From contig CANHBA010000004.1 of assembly GCA_947458985.1 (NCBI GenBank), positions 1 through 29,013 on the forward strand: 29,013 nucleotides of DNA, written 5' to 3'. The notes beneath the pieces were generated by a model. The model was given only the letters and a program-made list of their open reading frames with translations. It ran no database searches and was not told where the DNA came from. A program made the translations under genes and the position numbers. Positions 1 to 8,250 of this stretch are shown piece after piece (within the stretch, counting starts at the first letter, position 1; every line of letters begins with the position of its first letter). This DNA comes from Flavobacteriales bacterium (GTDB lineage Bacteria; Bacteroidota; Bacteroidia; Flavobacteriales_D; Crocinitomicaceae).

Positions 1-203
1 ATCAAGTTAAAATATGCTTTTAAATTTCACAACACTTACCACAGCCCTAACAATCTCTCTGAAACGCAACATCCATTTGTTCGCTTTGCCTTGTGACCTA
101 GGTAATACATAAATTTAAATGATTTTCTTTAAGTATCGAAAGGTGTGCTTATTTCTTGTATATTTTTTAGGTAAGGGAACGAGTGTAAATAGTTTAAATT
201 CCG

Positions 204-211
204 TAAATTTG
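204..211 (+). promoter_or_regulatory. -7 promoter box of aconitase gene
   Basis: TAAATTTG matches the Bacteroidota -7 consensus TAnnTTTG and lies 29 bases before the aconitase ATG. No clear TTG -33 element is found at the usual distance. The rest of the leading 240 bases is AT-rich and holds nothing else I can recognise. Confidence 0.55.
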
Positions 212-240
212 GTGCGCATTAAAAATCACAATATCGCACT

Positions 241-2508
241 ATGAAAGTTTTTGACCTCGACATGATCCAACGCGTATATGAGCGTTACCCTGCTCGTATT
301 GCTGCTGCTCGTAAGGTAGTGGGCCGTCCACTCACTTTATCAGAAAAAATCCTTTATGCCCACCTTTGGGAAGGAGAAGCCACAACTGCTTCAGAGCGCG
401 GAAAGTCCTACGTCGATTTCGCTCCAGACCGCGTTGCTATGCAAGATGCAACTGCCCAAATGGCGCTTTTGCAGTTCATGCAAGCGGGTAAAAAACGCGT
501 TGCTGTGCCTTCAACTGTGCACGCCGACCACCTTATCCAAGCGAAAGTAGGTGCAAGCAAAGACTTACAAGAATCACTCAACCAAAACAACGAAGTATTC
601 AACTTCTTGTCTTCTATTTCCAATAAATACGGCATTGGCTTTTGGAAGCCAGGTGCAGGTATCATTCACCAAGTAGTACTAGAAAACTACGCTTTCCCAG
701 GCGGCATGATGATCGGTACCGATTCTCATACCGTTAATGCAGGTGGTTTGGGTATGGTAGCCATCGGTGTGGGTGGAGCCGACGCAGTAGACGTCATGGC
801 AGGAATGGCTTGGGAGCTCAAGTTTCCAAAACTCATCGGTGTCAAACTCACTGGCAAACTCAACGGCTGGACCTCCGCTAAAGATGTTATCCTTAAAGTT
901 GCCGATATCCTTACCGTAAAAGGCGGAACGGGTGCTATCGTCGAATATTTTGGCGAAGGTGCTATTTCTTTGTCTTGTACTGGAAAAGGTACCATTTGTA
1001 ATATGGGTGCCGAAATTGGCGCTACTACCTCCACTTTCGGTTACGACGATTCTATGCGCCGTTACCTCAATGCAACAGGCCGCGAAGAAGTCGTTAAGGC
1101 TGCCGATGCCATTGCAGAGCACCTCACAGGCGACGCCGAAGTTTACGCTGAGCCAGAAAAATACTTCGATCAACTCATCGAAATCAATCTAAGCGAACTC
1201 GAACCACACGTCAATGGTCCATTTACCCCAGACCGCGGTACACCTGTATCTAAAATGCGTGCAGAGGCAACAGCAAATGGATGGCCTTTACAAGTAGAGT
1301 GGGGTCTCATTGGTTCATGTACCAACTCTTCTTACGAAGATTTAGCGCGTGCGGCTTCTATCATGAAGCAAGCAGTTGCACAAGGCATTACGCCAAAAGC
1401 AGAATTCGGTATCAACCCAGGATCTGAGCAAGTGCGTTTCACCGCAGAGCGCGATGGCATTTTAGCTGACTTCGAAAAAATGGGTACTAAAGTATTCACC
1501 AACGCTTGCGGGCCTTGTATTGGTCAGTGGGCACGCGAAGGCGCAGAAAAACAAGAGAAAAACACCATCGTTCACTCTTTCAACCGCAACTTTTCAAAAC
1601 GTGCCGATGGCAACCCCAACACCCACGCTTTTGTAACCAGCCCAGAAATGGTGGCTGCTTTGGCCATTGCCGGTGACCTCGGTTTCAATCCACTTACCGA
1701 CACCCTTACCAACGACAAAGGCGAGCAAGTGAAACTCACTGCACCAGTTGGCGACGAATTGCCAACACGTGGTTTTGCTGTAGAAGACAACGGTTATCAA
1801 GCACCTGCTGAAGACGGCAGCCATGTTCAAATCGCTGTTGCTCCAGACTCCCAGCGTTTGCAATTGTTAGAGAACTTCCCGCTTTGGGATGGTCAAAACA
1901 TCCTTGGCGCGCGTTTGCTCATCAAAGCAAAAGGCAAGTGTACCACCGATCACATCTCTATGGCAGGCCCATGGTTGCGTTACCGCGGCCACCTCGACAA
2001 CATCTCTAACAACATGCTGATCGGTGCCGAAAACGCTTTCAACGGCGAAGCCAATAAAGTGAAAAACCAATTGACAGGCGAATATGGCGAGGTGCCAGCT
2101 GTACAACGCGCTTACAAAGCTGCAGGTGTGCCTTCAATTGTTGTTGGTGACCACAACTACGGTGAAGGATCTTCGCGCGAACACGCAGCTATGGAGCCAC
2201 GTCACCTAGGTGTGCGCGCGGTGCTCGTAAAATCATTTGCGCGTATCCACGAAACCAACCTCAAAAAACAAGGGATGCTTGGTCTTACCTTTGCCAACGA
2301 GGCAGACTACGACAAAATCCAAGAAGACGACACCTTCGACTTCATCGATTTACAAGACTTCGCTCCTGAAAAACAACTGACTTTGCTCATCAAGCACAGC
2401 AATGGTTCGTCAGAGCAAATCATGTTGAATCATACCTACAATGCTTCTCAAATTGAATGGTTCAAAGCGGGTTCAGCGCTCAACCTCATCAAATTGATGG
2501 AAGCTTAA
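241..2508 (+). CDS. acnA: Aconitate hydratase (TCA cycle)
   Basis: This 755-residue protein interconverts citrate and isocitrate through a [4Fe-4S] cluster in the cytoplasm. The three cluster cysteines are visible: C360 in GSCTNSSYED, and C423 and C426 in NACGPCIGQW. The N-terminal catalytic domains carry the GTDSHTVNAGGLGM substrate motif around residue 160. The C-terminal swivel domain carries GDHNYGEGSSREHAAMEPRH around residues 635-655. Length and motifs agree with the mitochondrial-type aconitase common in Bacteroidota rather than the 890-residue bacterial AcnA or AcnB, so the symbol is by analogy. The ATG start follows a good -7 promoter box. The next gene starts 9 bases after the stop, so the two are probably cotranscribed. 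The call is near certain from the cluster motifs. Confidence 0.97.
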   Translation: MKVFDLDMIQRVYERYPARIAAARKVVGRPLTLSEKILYAHLWEGEATTASERGKSYVDFAPDRVAMQDATAQMALLQFMQAGKKRVAVPSTVHADHLIQAKVGASKDLQESLNQNNEVFNFLSSISNKYGIGFWKPGAGIIHQVVLENYAFPGGMMIGTDSHTVNAGGLGMVAIGVGGADAVDVMAGMAWELKFPKLIGVKLTGKLNGWTSAKDVILKVADILTVKGGTGAIVEYFGEGAISLSCTGKGTICNMGAEIGATTSTFGYDDSMRRYLNATGREEVVKAADAIAEHLTGDAEVYAEPEKYFDQLIEINLSELEPHVNGPFTPDRGTPVSKMRAEATANGWPLQVEWGLIGSCTNSSYEDLARAASIMKQAVAQGITPKAEFGINPGSEQVRFTAERDGILADFEKMGTKVFTNACGPCIGQWAREGAEKQEKNTIVHSFNRNFSKRADGNPNTHAFVTSPEMVAALAIAGDLGFNPLTDTLTNDKGEQVKLTAPVGDELPTRGFAVEDNGYQAPAEDGSHVQIAVAPDSQRLQLLENFPLWDGQNILGARLLIKAKGKCTTDHISMAGPWLRYRGHLDNISNNMLIGAENAFNGEANKVKNQLTGEYGEVPAVQRAYKAAGVPSIVVGDHNYGEGSSREHAAMEPRHLGVRAVLVKSFARIHETNLKKQGMLGLTFANEADYDKIQEDDTFDFIDLQDFAPEKQLTLLIKHSNGSSEQIMLNHTYNASQIEWFKAGSALNLIKLMEA

Positions 2509-2517
2509 TCGCAACCA

Positions 2518-3138
2518 ATGAAAATCATTTTTGCACTATTCTTGAGCTTGTTCTGCATGTCGGGGCAAGCTCAAGGTCTTTTTAGGGGTAATGTTTTATT
2601 GAATGCCTACGCGGGTTACCCCAATTTTATGCGCTTCAATATGAATTTATCAGAAAGTATACCCCAAGGAGTAGATGCCCAATACTTAGGGCTTTCTCCT
2701 TCGGGTTTTCGCTTTATGTACATGGCTTCCGACGACGTCAGTGTTGGCCTAGACCTCATGTATGGCATGGCAAGTGTGCGCTATTCGCAAACAGATTCCG
2801 TTTTCTTTAACGGGCAATGGTCTACCGAAACCAATTCTCGTTTTGTACACAAACAACGCTTCAGACCGCAGTTTCGTATAGACATGCATTTAGGCGCCAT
2901 GGACCCAAATCTCGATCAGTACATCGGTTTGGCGGTTGGTGGAAACATGCGCAGTAGAAGGGTTTACCAAAATGATATTTTAGTAGACAGCAGCCCCAAC
3001 GACATCGATCTAGTGATCCCGGTTTCATTTAGGGCTTGCTACGGTTTTCGCTATTTTGTAGGCTACAATTTTGCCATCGGTGGCGAGCTTGGTTTAGGCG
3101 GACCATTGCTGCAGTTCGCAATGACCTATCGAATTTAA
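2518..3138 (+). CDS. Small outer-membrane beta-barrel protein, unknown role
   Basis: This 206-residue protein has a clear Sec signal peptide (residues 1 to about 19, hydrophobic core IIFALFLSLFCM, cleavage near GQAQ/G). The mature part has alternating polar and aromatic residues and glycine-rich strands, typical of an eight-stranded outer-membrane barrel. Examples are the regions around RFMYMASDDVSVGLDLMYGM and the C-terminal FRACYGFRYFVGYNFAIGGELGL. The start lies 9 bases after the aconitase stop, so it probably shares that promoter, although no functional link is evident. It ends just before a strong palindromic terminator. I do not recognise a named family; an OmpW/OprF-type or PorT-like barrel is possible but unsupported. 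Confidence 0.75.
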   Translation: MKIIFALFLSLFCMSGQAQGLFRGNVLLNAYAGYPNFMRFNMNLSESIPQGVDAQYLGLSPSGFRFMYMASDDVSVGLDLMYGMASVRYSQTDSVFFNGQWSTETNSRFVHKQRFRPQFRIDMHLGAMDPNLDQYIGLAVGGNMRSRRVYQNDILVDSSPNDIDLVIPVSFRACYGFRYFVGYNFAIGGELGLGGPLLQFAMTYRI

Positions 3139-3154
3139 CCAACAAAAATTTAGA

Positions 3155-3192
3155 CCATAAAAAAGGCGAGCCATGGCTCGCCTTTTTTATGG
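3155..3192. terminator. Bidirectional terminator, perfect 38-bp palindrome
   Basis: Two 19-base arms are exact reverse complements with no spacer. The GC-rich core is GGCGAGCCATGGCTCGCC, flanked by A6 on the left and T6 on the right, so either strand forms a stem followed by a U run. It sits between the convergent outer-membrane protein gene (plus, ends 3138) and adenosylhomocysteinase (minus, ends 3208) and can serve both. Confidence 0.93.
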
Positions 3193-3207
3193 AATATGCA
3201 ACCGTTC

Positions 3208-4518
3208 TTAATAACGGTAATGTTCTGGCTTGAACGGACCTTGAACCGCAACACCGATGTAGTCGGCTTGTTCGGTAGAAAGGGTTTCGAGTTCTACGCC
3301 AATTTTAGATAAGTGTAAACGAGCAACTTTTTCGTCGAGGTGTTTTGGAAGTGTGTAGACGTCGTTGTCGTAGTTTGCGCTGTTGTTCCAAAGTTCGAGC
3401 TGAGCAAGTGTTTGGTTGGTAAAGCTGTTTGACATTACAAAAGAAGGATGCCCTGTAGCGCAACCGAGGTTCACCAAGCGGCCTTCTGCAAGAACGATGA
3501 TGTCATTTCCTTTGACGTTGTAGAGGTCGACTTGTGGTTTGATCTCCATTTTGCTTTCACCGTAGTTGCTGTTAAGCCATGCCATGTCGATTTCGTTGTC
3601 GAAGTGACCGATGTTACAAACGATAGATTTGTCTTTCATGGCTTCGAAATGACGACCTACAACAATGCTCTTGTTGCCGGTTGCTGTAACGATGATGTCA
3701 GCTAAGTGAATGACTTTGTCAAGTGGTTTGACTTCAAAACCATCCATAGCCGCTTGAAGCGCACAGATAGGGTCGATTTCGGTAACGATAACGCGTGCAC
3801 CAGCTCCTTGTAAAGAGGCAGCTGAACCTTTGCCAACATCGCCATAACCACAAACAATGGCTACTTTACCCGCCATCATGACGTCAGTTGCACGGCGAAT
3901 GGCATCAACTAATGATTCTTTACAACCGTATTTGTTGTCGAATTTAGATTTGGTAACGGAGTCGTTGACGTTGATGGCTGGCATCACGAGGGTTCCGTTC
4001 TTTTTGCGCTCGTAAAGTCTGTGAACACCTGTTGTGGTTTCTTCAGACAAGCCTTTGATGTCTTTGGTGAGTTCTGGAAAACGGTCAAAGACCATATTGG
4101 TGAGGTCACCGCCGTCGTCGAGGATCATGTTGAGGGCATGGCCGCCTTCAAAAGCAAATAAGGTTTGCTCGATGCACCAATCGAATTCTTCTTCGTTCAT
4201 ACCTTTCCAAGCGTAAACTGGAATACCAGCTGCTGCAATTGCTGCTGCGGCGTGGTCTTGGGTAGAGAAGATGTTGCAAGACGACCAAGTAACTTCTGCG
4301 CCGAGCTCAACGAGTGTTTCGATCAAGACTGCAGTTTGGATGGTCATGTGCAAGCAACCCGCGATACGTGCTCCTGCCAATGGCTTAGAAGCACCGTATT
4401 CTGCGCGCAAAGCCATAAGGCCCGGCATTTCAGCTTCTGCTAATTTAATTTCTTTGCGACCCCAGTCTGCAAGACTGATGTCTTTCACTTTGTAAGTGAG
4501 CTTTTCTGTTTGATTCAT
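3208..4518 (-). CDS. ahcY: Adenosylhomocysteinase (SAH hydrolase)
   Basis: This 436-residue cytoplasmic enzyme splits S-adenosylhomocysteine into adenosine and homocysteine, relieving product inhibition of methyltransferases. Four or so methyltransferases are encoded in this window (Pcm, O-methyltransferase, MnmD), all of which produce SAH. Visible motifs are CLHMTIQTAVLIETL (55-69), SSCNIFSTQDHAAAA (79-93), DDGGDLTNM (134-142) and NVNDSVTKSKFDN with the catalytic Lys (183-195). The NAD-binding loop CGYGDVGKGSAASLQGAGA is at 223-241. The C-terminal PFKPEHYRY is the standard family ending, which inserts into the NAD site of the partner subunit. The ATG start is preceded by a strong promoter. 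The stop faces the palindromic terminator. Confidence 0.97.
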   Translation of the reverse strand: MNQTEKLTYKVKDISLADWGRKEIKLAEAEMPGLMALRAEYGASKPLAGARIAGCLHMTIQTAVLIETLVELGAEVTWSSCNIFSTQDHAAAAIAAAGIPVYAWKGMNEEEFDWCIEQTLFAFEGGHALNMILDDGGDLTNMVFDRFPELTKDIKGLSEETTTGVHRLYERKKNGTLVMPAINVNDSVTKSKFDNKYGCKESLVDAIRRATDVMMAGKVAIVCGYGDVGKGSAASLQGAGARVIVTEIDPICALQAAMDGFEVKPLDKVIHLADIIVTATGNKSIVVGRHFEAMKDKSIVCNIGHFDNEIDMAWLNSNYGESKMEIKPQVDLYNVKGNDIIVLAEGRLVNLGCATGHPSFVMSNSFTNQTLAQLELWNNSANYDNDVYTLPKHLDEKVARLHLSKIGVELETLSTEQADYIGVAVQGPFKPEHYRY

Positions 4519-4542
4519 ATCTAGTTACTTCAAATAAGTTTG

Positions 4543-4573
4543 CAAATGTACGTCGATTATTATTTGTTGTCAA
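4543..4573 (-). promoter_or_regulatory. Promoter of ahcY
   Basis: On the minus strand TTG (4571-4573), a 20-base spacer and TACATTTG (4543-4550) match the Bacteroidota pattern TTG-N19..21-TAnnTTTG well. The -7 box ends 24 bases before the ahcY ATG. This shows that ahcY has its own promoter even though hemH lies just upstream on the same strand. The leader is too short to hold an SAH riboswitch. Confidence 0.75.
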
Positions 4574-4576
4574 GAA

Positions 4577-5602
4577 TTAGTGCAGCTCTTTTTGTATGAG
4601 TTGCTGTAGGCCTTGTACAAAAAGCGGGTGTGTATTGGAACTTGGTACGAGTTGCACCTTGTGCCCACCGTGTTCTTCGAAGATTTCTTGGTATTCGTCG
4701 CCAATTTCAATGAGGGTTTCTAGGCAGTCGGCCACAAAAGCAGGGCTAAAGACGAGTAGTTTTTGGGCACCTTTTTTACCCCATTCTTCCACAACTTTAT
4801 CGGAGAACGGCGTGAGCCATTTTTTGTCTAGGCGCGACTGAAAACAAACGGTGTATTGTGTTTCGTTTATACCCAAGCGCTCGGCGATAAGGCGCGTGGT
4901 GGCATAACAAGTGGCTTTGTAGCAGAATTTGTTTTGCTCATTGATGCTGGTTTCGCAAGGTTGGTCTTGACAGAGGTCGGTGCCTTCATAGACTTTATCT
5001 ACTTGACGTTCAGGAAGGCCGTGGTAGGAAAAGAGGATGTGGTCGTAGCTGGCGATGTCGAATTTTCTGGCGTTGTCTACTACAGAATTGATATAGCCGT
5101 CGTTGTCGTAGAACTGACTAATGATTTTGATGTCTGGAATGACCCACCATTTGCGGATGATATCCATGGCTTTTTCTACGGCAGAACCTGTGGAGGCAGA
5201 GGCGTATTGCGGAAAAAGCGGAAGGATGACGATGCGGTCGTAGTTGGCTAAGCGCATGCGCTCTAGCACTACATCTAAAGAAGGGTTTTTGTAGCGCATG
5301 GCCAATTCAAACGTGACGTCTTGGCCTTCGAATTGTGCTTGCAGAAGTTCTTTGAGTAGTCGGCTATGGGTCAAAAGTGGCGATTCGCCGTTGCCGAGGG
5401 TCCAGAGTTCTTTGTAAATTTTGGCAGACTTCGGGGCTCTGAACGGTACAATAATGCCATTGACAAGTATGGTGCGCAAGAGATAGGGAATGTCAATGAC
5501 GCGGGGGTCGTTGAGGAATTCGGATAGGTAGCTGCGGACATCAGAAACACTTGGGGAGTCTGGGGTGCCGAGTTGAATGAGGAGAACGCCGGTTTTTTTC
5601 AT
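4577..5602 (-). CDS. hemH: Ferrochelatase (protoheme synthesis)
   Basis: This 341-residue enzyme inserts Fe2+ into protoporphyrin (or coproporphyrin) in the last steps of heme synthesis. The catalytic histidine is H194 in FSYHGLPERQ. The N-terminal LLIQLGTPDSPSVSDVRSYL and the C-terminal FVADCLETLIEIGDEYQEIF with its acidic residues are family hallmarks. Four cysteines at C211, C216, C227 and C232 (C-x4-C and C-x4-C) lie shortly after the catalytic histidine and could ligate a [2Fe-2S] cluster, as reported for some bacterial ferrochelatases; this is inference. It is separated from ahcY by a dedicated ahcY promoter. The start is ATG, with a -7 box upstream at 5638-5645. Confidence 0.95.
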   Translation of the reverse strand: MKKTGVLLIQLGTPDSPSVSDVRSYLSEFLNDPRVIDIPYLLRTILVNGIIVPFRAPKSAKIYKELWTLGNGESPLLTHSRLLKELLQAQFEGQDVTFELAMRYKNPSLDVVLERMRLANYDRIVILPLFPQYASASTGSAVEKAMDIIRKWWVIPDIKIISQFYDNDGYINSVVDNARKFDIASYDHILFSYHGLPERQVDKVYEGTDLCQDQPCETSINEQNKFCYKATCYATTRLIAERLGINETQYTVCFQSRLDKKWLTPFSDKVVEEWGKKGAQKLLVFSPAFVADCLETLIEIGDEYQEIFEEHGGHKVQLVPSSNTHPLFVQGLQQLIQKELH

Positions 5603-5637
5603 GTTAATAGGTCCAACAACTTTGAATTTTCTTTGTT

Positions 5638-5645
5638 CAAAATTA
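5638..5645 (-). promoter_or_regulatory. -7 promoter box of hemH
   Basis: TAATTTTG on the minus strand fits TAnnTTTG and lies 35 bases before the hemH ATG. The -33 element is not evident, so this is only a moderate call. Confidence 0.45.
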
Positions 5646-5678
5646 CCGATTTATTCACGATTGCTGCTACTGAAAGTA

Positions 5679-5686
5679 TAACTTTG
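5679..5686 (+). promoter_or_regulatory. -7 promoter box of the LuxE-like gene
   Basis: TAACTTTG matches TAnnTTTG, and its last base is only 4 bases before the GTG start codon at 5691. Transcription would begin at or next to the start codon, implying a leaderless mRNA. A TTG lies upstream at 5661-5663, but its 15-base spacing is shorter than usual. Confidence 0.45.
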
Positions 5687-5690
5687 TGCC

Positions 5691-6656
5691 GTGGATCCGT
5701 ACGAATTTTTACAGCAAATCGATGCAGCAAATTTCGAAGCGCAGGCTTTGGCTACTTTTGAGCGCCAATATGCCGGCATTCCGGTATACCGTCATTATGT
5801 CGACCTATTAGGGAAAGCAAAGCCAACAAGCCTCTCAGAAATTCCGTTTTTGCCCATCGATTTTTTCAAGACCCAGCAGCTTACTGCGGCCAATGCCACA
5901 ATTGTCAAGACTTTTCAATCAAGCGGCACTACGCAGCAAATCAGAAGTCAGCACCACCTCACCGACCTCCGTTGGTACGACGCTTCTTTGATCCTCGGCT
6001 TTGAGCGTGTTTTCGGAAAACTCTCCGACTACGTTTTTATAGCGCTCTTGCCCTCTTATCTTGAAAACGGCGACTCCAGCCTCATTTACATGGTAGATCA
6101 GCTCATTCAAAAGAGCAATTCTTCACTTTCGGGCTATTATTTGGGTAAGGCAGAGGAGGTTTTGTCTGTGTATCATCAAGCACTAGCCCAAGGAAAAAAA
6201 CCTTTTATTTTTGGCGTTTCTTACGCCTTGCTCGATTTAGCTGAATTGGGAACACTGCTTCCAGAAGCACTGATCTTGGAAACAGGCGGTATGAAAGGCC
6301 GTCGCCAAGAACTGACTAAAGTAGAACTCCACGAGCTCCTAAAAAAAGGTTTTGGTGTGCAGCAAATCCTTTCCGAATACGGCATGACCGAATTGTTGTC
6401 TCAAGCTTATTGTACTTATGACCAAAACTTCAGTTGCCCGCCCTGGATGCAAATTCGGATCCGCGATGCGTATGACCCATTTACCGAAGTACCTTTTGGA
6501 CAAAAAGGCGGTATCAATGTCATCGACCTCGCCAATCAAAATAGTTGCGCATTTATTCAAACCGACGACCTCGGGCGCTTGGTTCCGGAAGGGTTTGTTC
6601 TAGAAGGCCGTATTGCAGCTACGGATATCAGAGGTTGCAACCAACTTGTAGATTGA
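5691..6656 (+). CDS. LuxE-like acyl-protein synthetase domain protein
   Basis: This 321-residue protein belongs to the ANL-like fold family related to LuxE acyl-protein synthetase and PaaK. Visible family features are the N-terminal FLPIDFFKTQQL, the Ser/Thr-rich nucleotide loop TFQSSGTTQQIRSQH (near residue 80), LETGGMKGRRQEL (near 200), and the adenylate-forming-type motif LSEYGMTELLSQAY (near 228-241) followed by IQTDDLGRL. Such proteins activate or transfer an acyl group; the substrate in Bacteroidota is not known to me. The start is GTG: homologues begin with a similar short helix, and the upstream sequence contains the promoter. The next gene begins 27 bases after the stop but has its own -7 box. 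Confidence 0.82.
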   Translation: MDPYEFLQQIDAANFEAQALATFERQYAGIPVYRHYVDLLGKAKPTSLSEIPFLPIDFFKTQQLTAANATIVKTFQSSGTTQQIRSQHHLTDLRWYDASLILGFERVFGKLSDYVFIALLPSYLENGDSSLIYMVDQLIQKSNSSLSGYYLGKAEEVLSVYHQALAQGKKPFIFGVSYALLDLAELGTLLPEALILETGGMKGRRQELTKVELHELLKKGFGVQQILSEYGMTELLSQAYCTYDQNFSCPPWMQIRIRDAYDPFTEVPFGQKGGINVIDLANQNSCAFIQTDDLGRLVPEGFVLEGRIAATDIRGCNQLVD

Positions 6657-6677
6657 GTTAAAAACTTACTACATTTG
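6646..6677 (+). promoter_or_regulatory. Promoter of the TauE/SafE-like permease gene
   Basis: TTG (6646-6648), a 21-base spacer and TACATTTG (6670-6677) fit the Bacteroidota promoter well. The TTG lies inside the end of the upstream gene. The -7 box ends 6 bases before the ATG at 6684, so the transcript would have almost no leader. Confidence 0.55.
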
Positions 6678-6683
6678 TTACAG

Positions 6684-7079
6684 ATGTCTATTCAAACGAT
6701 TTTATTGCTCACCACTATCGGCCTAGCAGCAGGCATGCTCAGCGGCATGGTTGGCATTGGTGGCGGTATGGTCATTGTACCTGCGCTCGTGTTCTTACTT
6801 GGGCTGAGCCAGCACCAAGCGCAAGGAACTTCTTTGTTTATCTTGTCTTTACCTGTTTTACTTTTGGCTGTGTTCAATTATTGGAAAACAGGAAACGTCA
6901 ATTGGCGCTTTGGTTTGGTCATTGCCAGTACGTTTGTTATTGGCGCCTTTTTGGGTTCCAAACTCACTTTGCGTTTGCCAGAAGCGTGGGTCAAGCTGAT
7001 CTTCGGCTTGCTCATGGCGTATGTTTCGATTCAATTAATTTTAGCAGGCTATCAAGGTATCAAACACGATGAAGTCTAA
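6684..7079 (+). CDS. Half-size TSUP (TauE/SafE) membrane permease
   Basis: This 131-residue inner-membrane protein is a single TauE/SafE repeat. The glycine-rich signature GLAAGMLSGMVGIGGGMVIVPALV is near residues 11-34, and about four hydrophobic helices follow. Full-length TSUP anion exporters have two such halves (about 250 residues), so this protein presumably works as a dimer; single-repeat members are common in Bacteroidota. The substrate could be sulfite, a sulfonate or another organic anion and cannot be told from sequence. I use the ATG at 6684 rather than an in-frame TTG at 6675, because the promoter box overlaps the TTG. Its end overlaps the start of the amidohydrolase by 11 bases, so the two are translationally linked. 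Confidence 0.85.
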   Translation: MSIQTILLLTTIGLAAGMLSGMVGIGGGMVIVPALVFLLGLSQHQAQGTSLFILSLPVLLLAVFNYWKTGNVNWRFGLVIASTFVIGAFLGSKLTLRLPEAWVKLIFGLLMAYVSIQLILAGYQGIKHDEV

Positions 7080-8250
7080 TTCAACACCTCTCCAATTGTC
7101 TGAGATCCTTACACGCGTAACGGAATGGCGCAGGCATTTGCACATGCACCCAGAACCTTCTTTTCAAGAGCATGAAACAATGGCTTTTGTGAGTTCGGTG
7201 CTCAGTGCATACGGCATCTCACACCAAACAGGTGTGGCTGGTACAGGGGTAGTTGCCTACATTGCAGCTGCTCACCACGACCCACAACAACCTTGCTTGG
7301 CCTTGCGTTCCGACCTCGATGCGCTACCTATTCAAGAAGCCAACGAGGTGCCGTATAAAAGTCAGGTGCCTGGCTGGATGCACGCCTGCGGGCACGACGC
7401 ACACACCAGTATTTTACTAGGAACAGCCGTGTTGTTGCAACAGCACCGCGAGCAACTTCCAAGACCCATTAAACTTATTTTTCAGCCCGGCGAAGAACAA
7501 AATCCAGGCGGAGCGAGCCTCATGATTAAGGCTGGCGTGCTCGAAAACCCCAAAGTAGAAGAGCTCATAGCCTTGCATGTGTATCCAGAAATGGAAGTCG
7601 GGAAGGTAGGTTTGCGTCCGGGTTTATATATGGCTTCCAGCGATGAAATCCATGTTGAAATCATTGGTGTAGGTGGCCATGGCGCTTTGCCAGCTCGTTT
7701 CATTAACCCTATTGATGTCGCAATCGCCTGGATGCAAGCGTGTCAGAAACTTGTTGAGGACAACTGCCCCCAAGAGGTACCGCAAGTACTCACGTTTGGC
7801 CGTTTTGAAGCACTAGGTAGCACCAATGTGGTGAGCGCAACAGCTACTATTAAAGGGACCTTCCGGACCATGGACGAAACATGGCGCGCACAAGTAAAAA
7901 CAATTTTACAAGAACAAGCTACGCAAATTGCCGCGCAGTTCGGGGCTCAAATCAATTTAACGATTGGCGAGGGCTATCCTTTTCTCAAAAATGACCTCGA
8001 GCTCACGCACAAAGTCAGAAACATCCTTGAAAATGAGTTGGGCGCCTCAAATGTGGAGGAACTCGGTTTGCGCATGACCGCCGAAGATTTTGCATTTTAC
8101 AGCCATCACCGCCCAGTGTGTTTCTTCAGATTAGGAACTGGCAACACGGCTAAAGGGCTTTCGCATGCGGTGCATCATCCGCAATTCGATATCGACGAAG
8201 CAGCGCTAGAGATAGGCGTGAAGAGTATGTTCGCAATTGCGTTATCATGA
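7069..8250 (+). CDS. M20 family amidohydrolase (N-acyl amino acid type)
   Basis: This 393-residue metallopeptidase-fold enzyme is of the hippurate/IAA-amino acid/N-acetyl-diaminopimelate deacetylase branch. It hydrolyses an N-acyl or amide bond of an amino acid derivative. Metal-site residues are visible: C107, H109 in HACGHDAH, E142-E143 in FQPGEEQNPGG, H174 in LHVYPEMEVGKVG, and a C-terminal histidine in LSHAVHHPQFDID. The lid domain contains GVGGHGALPARFINPI. No signal peptide is present. The gene overlaps the upstream permease by 11 bases and the downstream lipoprotein by 4 (ATGA). That is tight coupling and suggests the permease may move a substrate or product of this enzyme, which is inference. 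Exact substrate unknown. Confidence 0.9.
   Translation: MKSNSTPLQLSEILTRVTEWRRHLHMHPEPSFQEHETMAFVSSVLSAYGISHQTGVAGTGVVAYIAAAHHDPQQPCLALRSDLDALPIQEANEVPYKSQVPGWMHACGHDAHTSILLGTAVLLQQHREQLPRPIKLIFQPGEEQNPGGASLMIKAGVLENPKVEELIALHVYPEMEVGKVGLRPGLYMASSDEIHVEIIGVGGHGALPARFINPIDVAIAWMQACQKLVEDNCPQEVPQVLTFGRFEALGSTNVVSATATIKGTFRTMDETWRAQVKTILQEQATQIAAQFGAQINLTIGEGYPFLKNDLELTHKVRNILENELGASNVEELGLRMTAEDFAFYSHHRPVCFFRLGTGNTAKGLSHAVHHPQFDIDEAALEIGVKSMFAIALS

Noticed and set aside
679..1173. Long minus-strand open frame inside aconitase
   Set aside because: It is a shadow of the aconitase gene with no recognisable domain or promoter.
4519..4576. Possible SAH riboswitch ahead of ahcY
   Set aside because: The region is fully used by the promoter, and the leader of about 20 bases is too short for a known SAH riboswitch.
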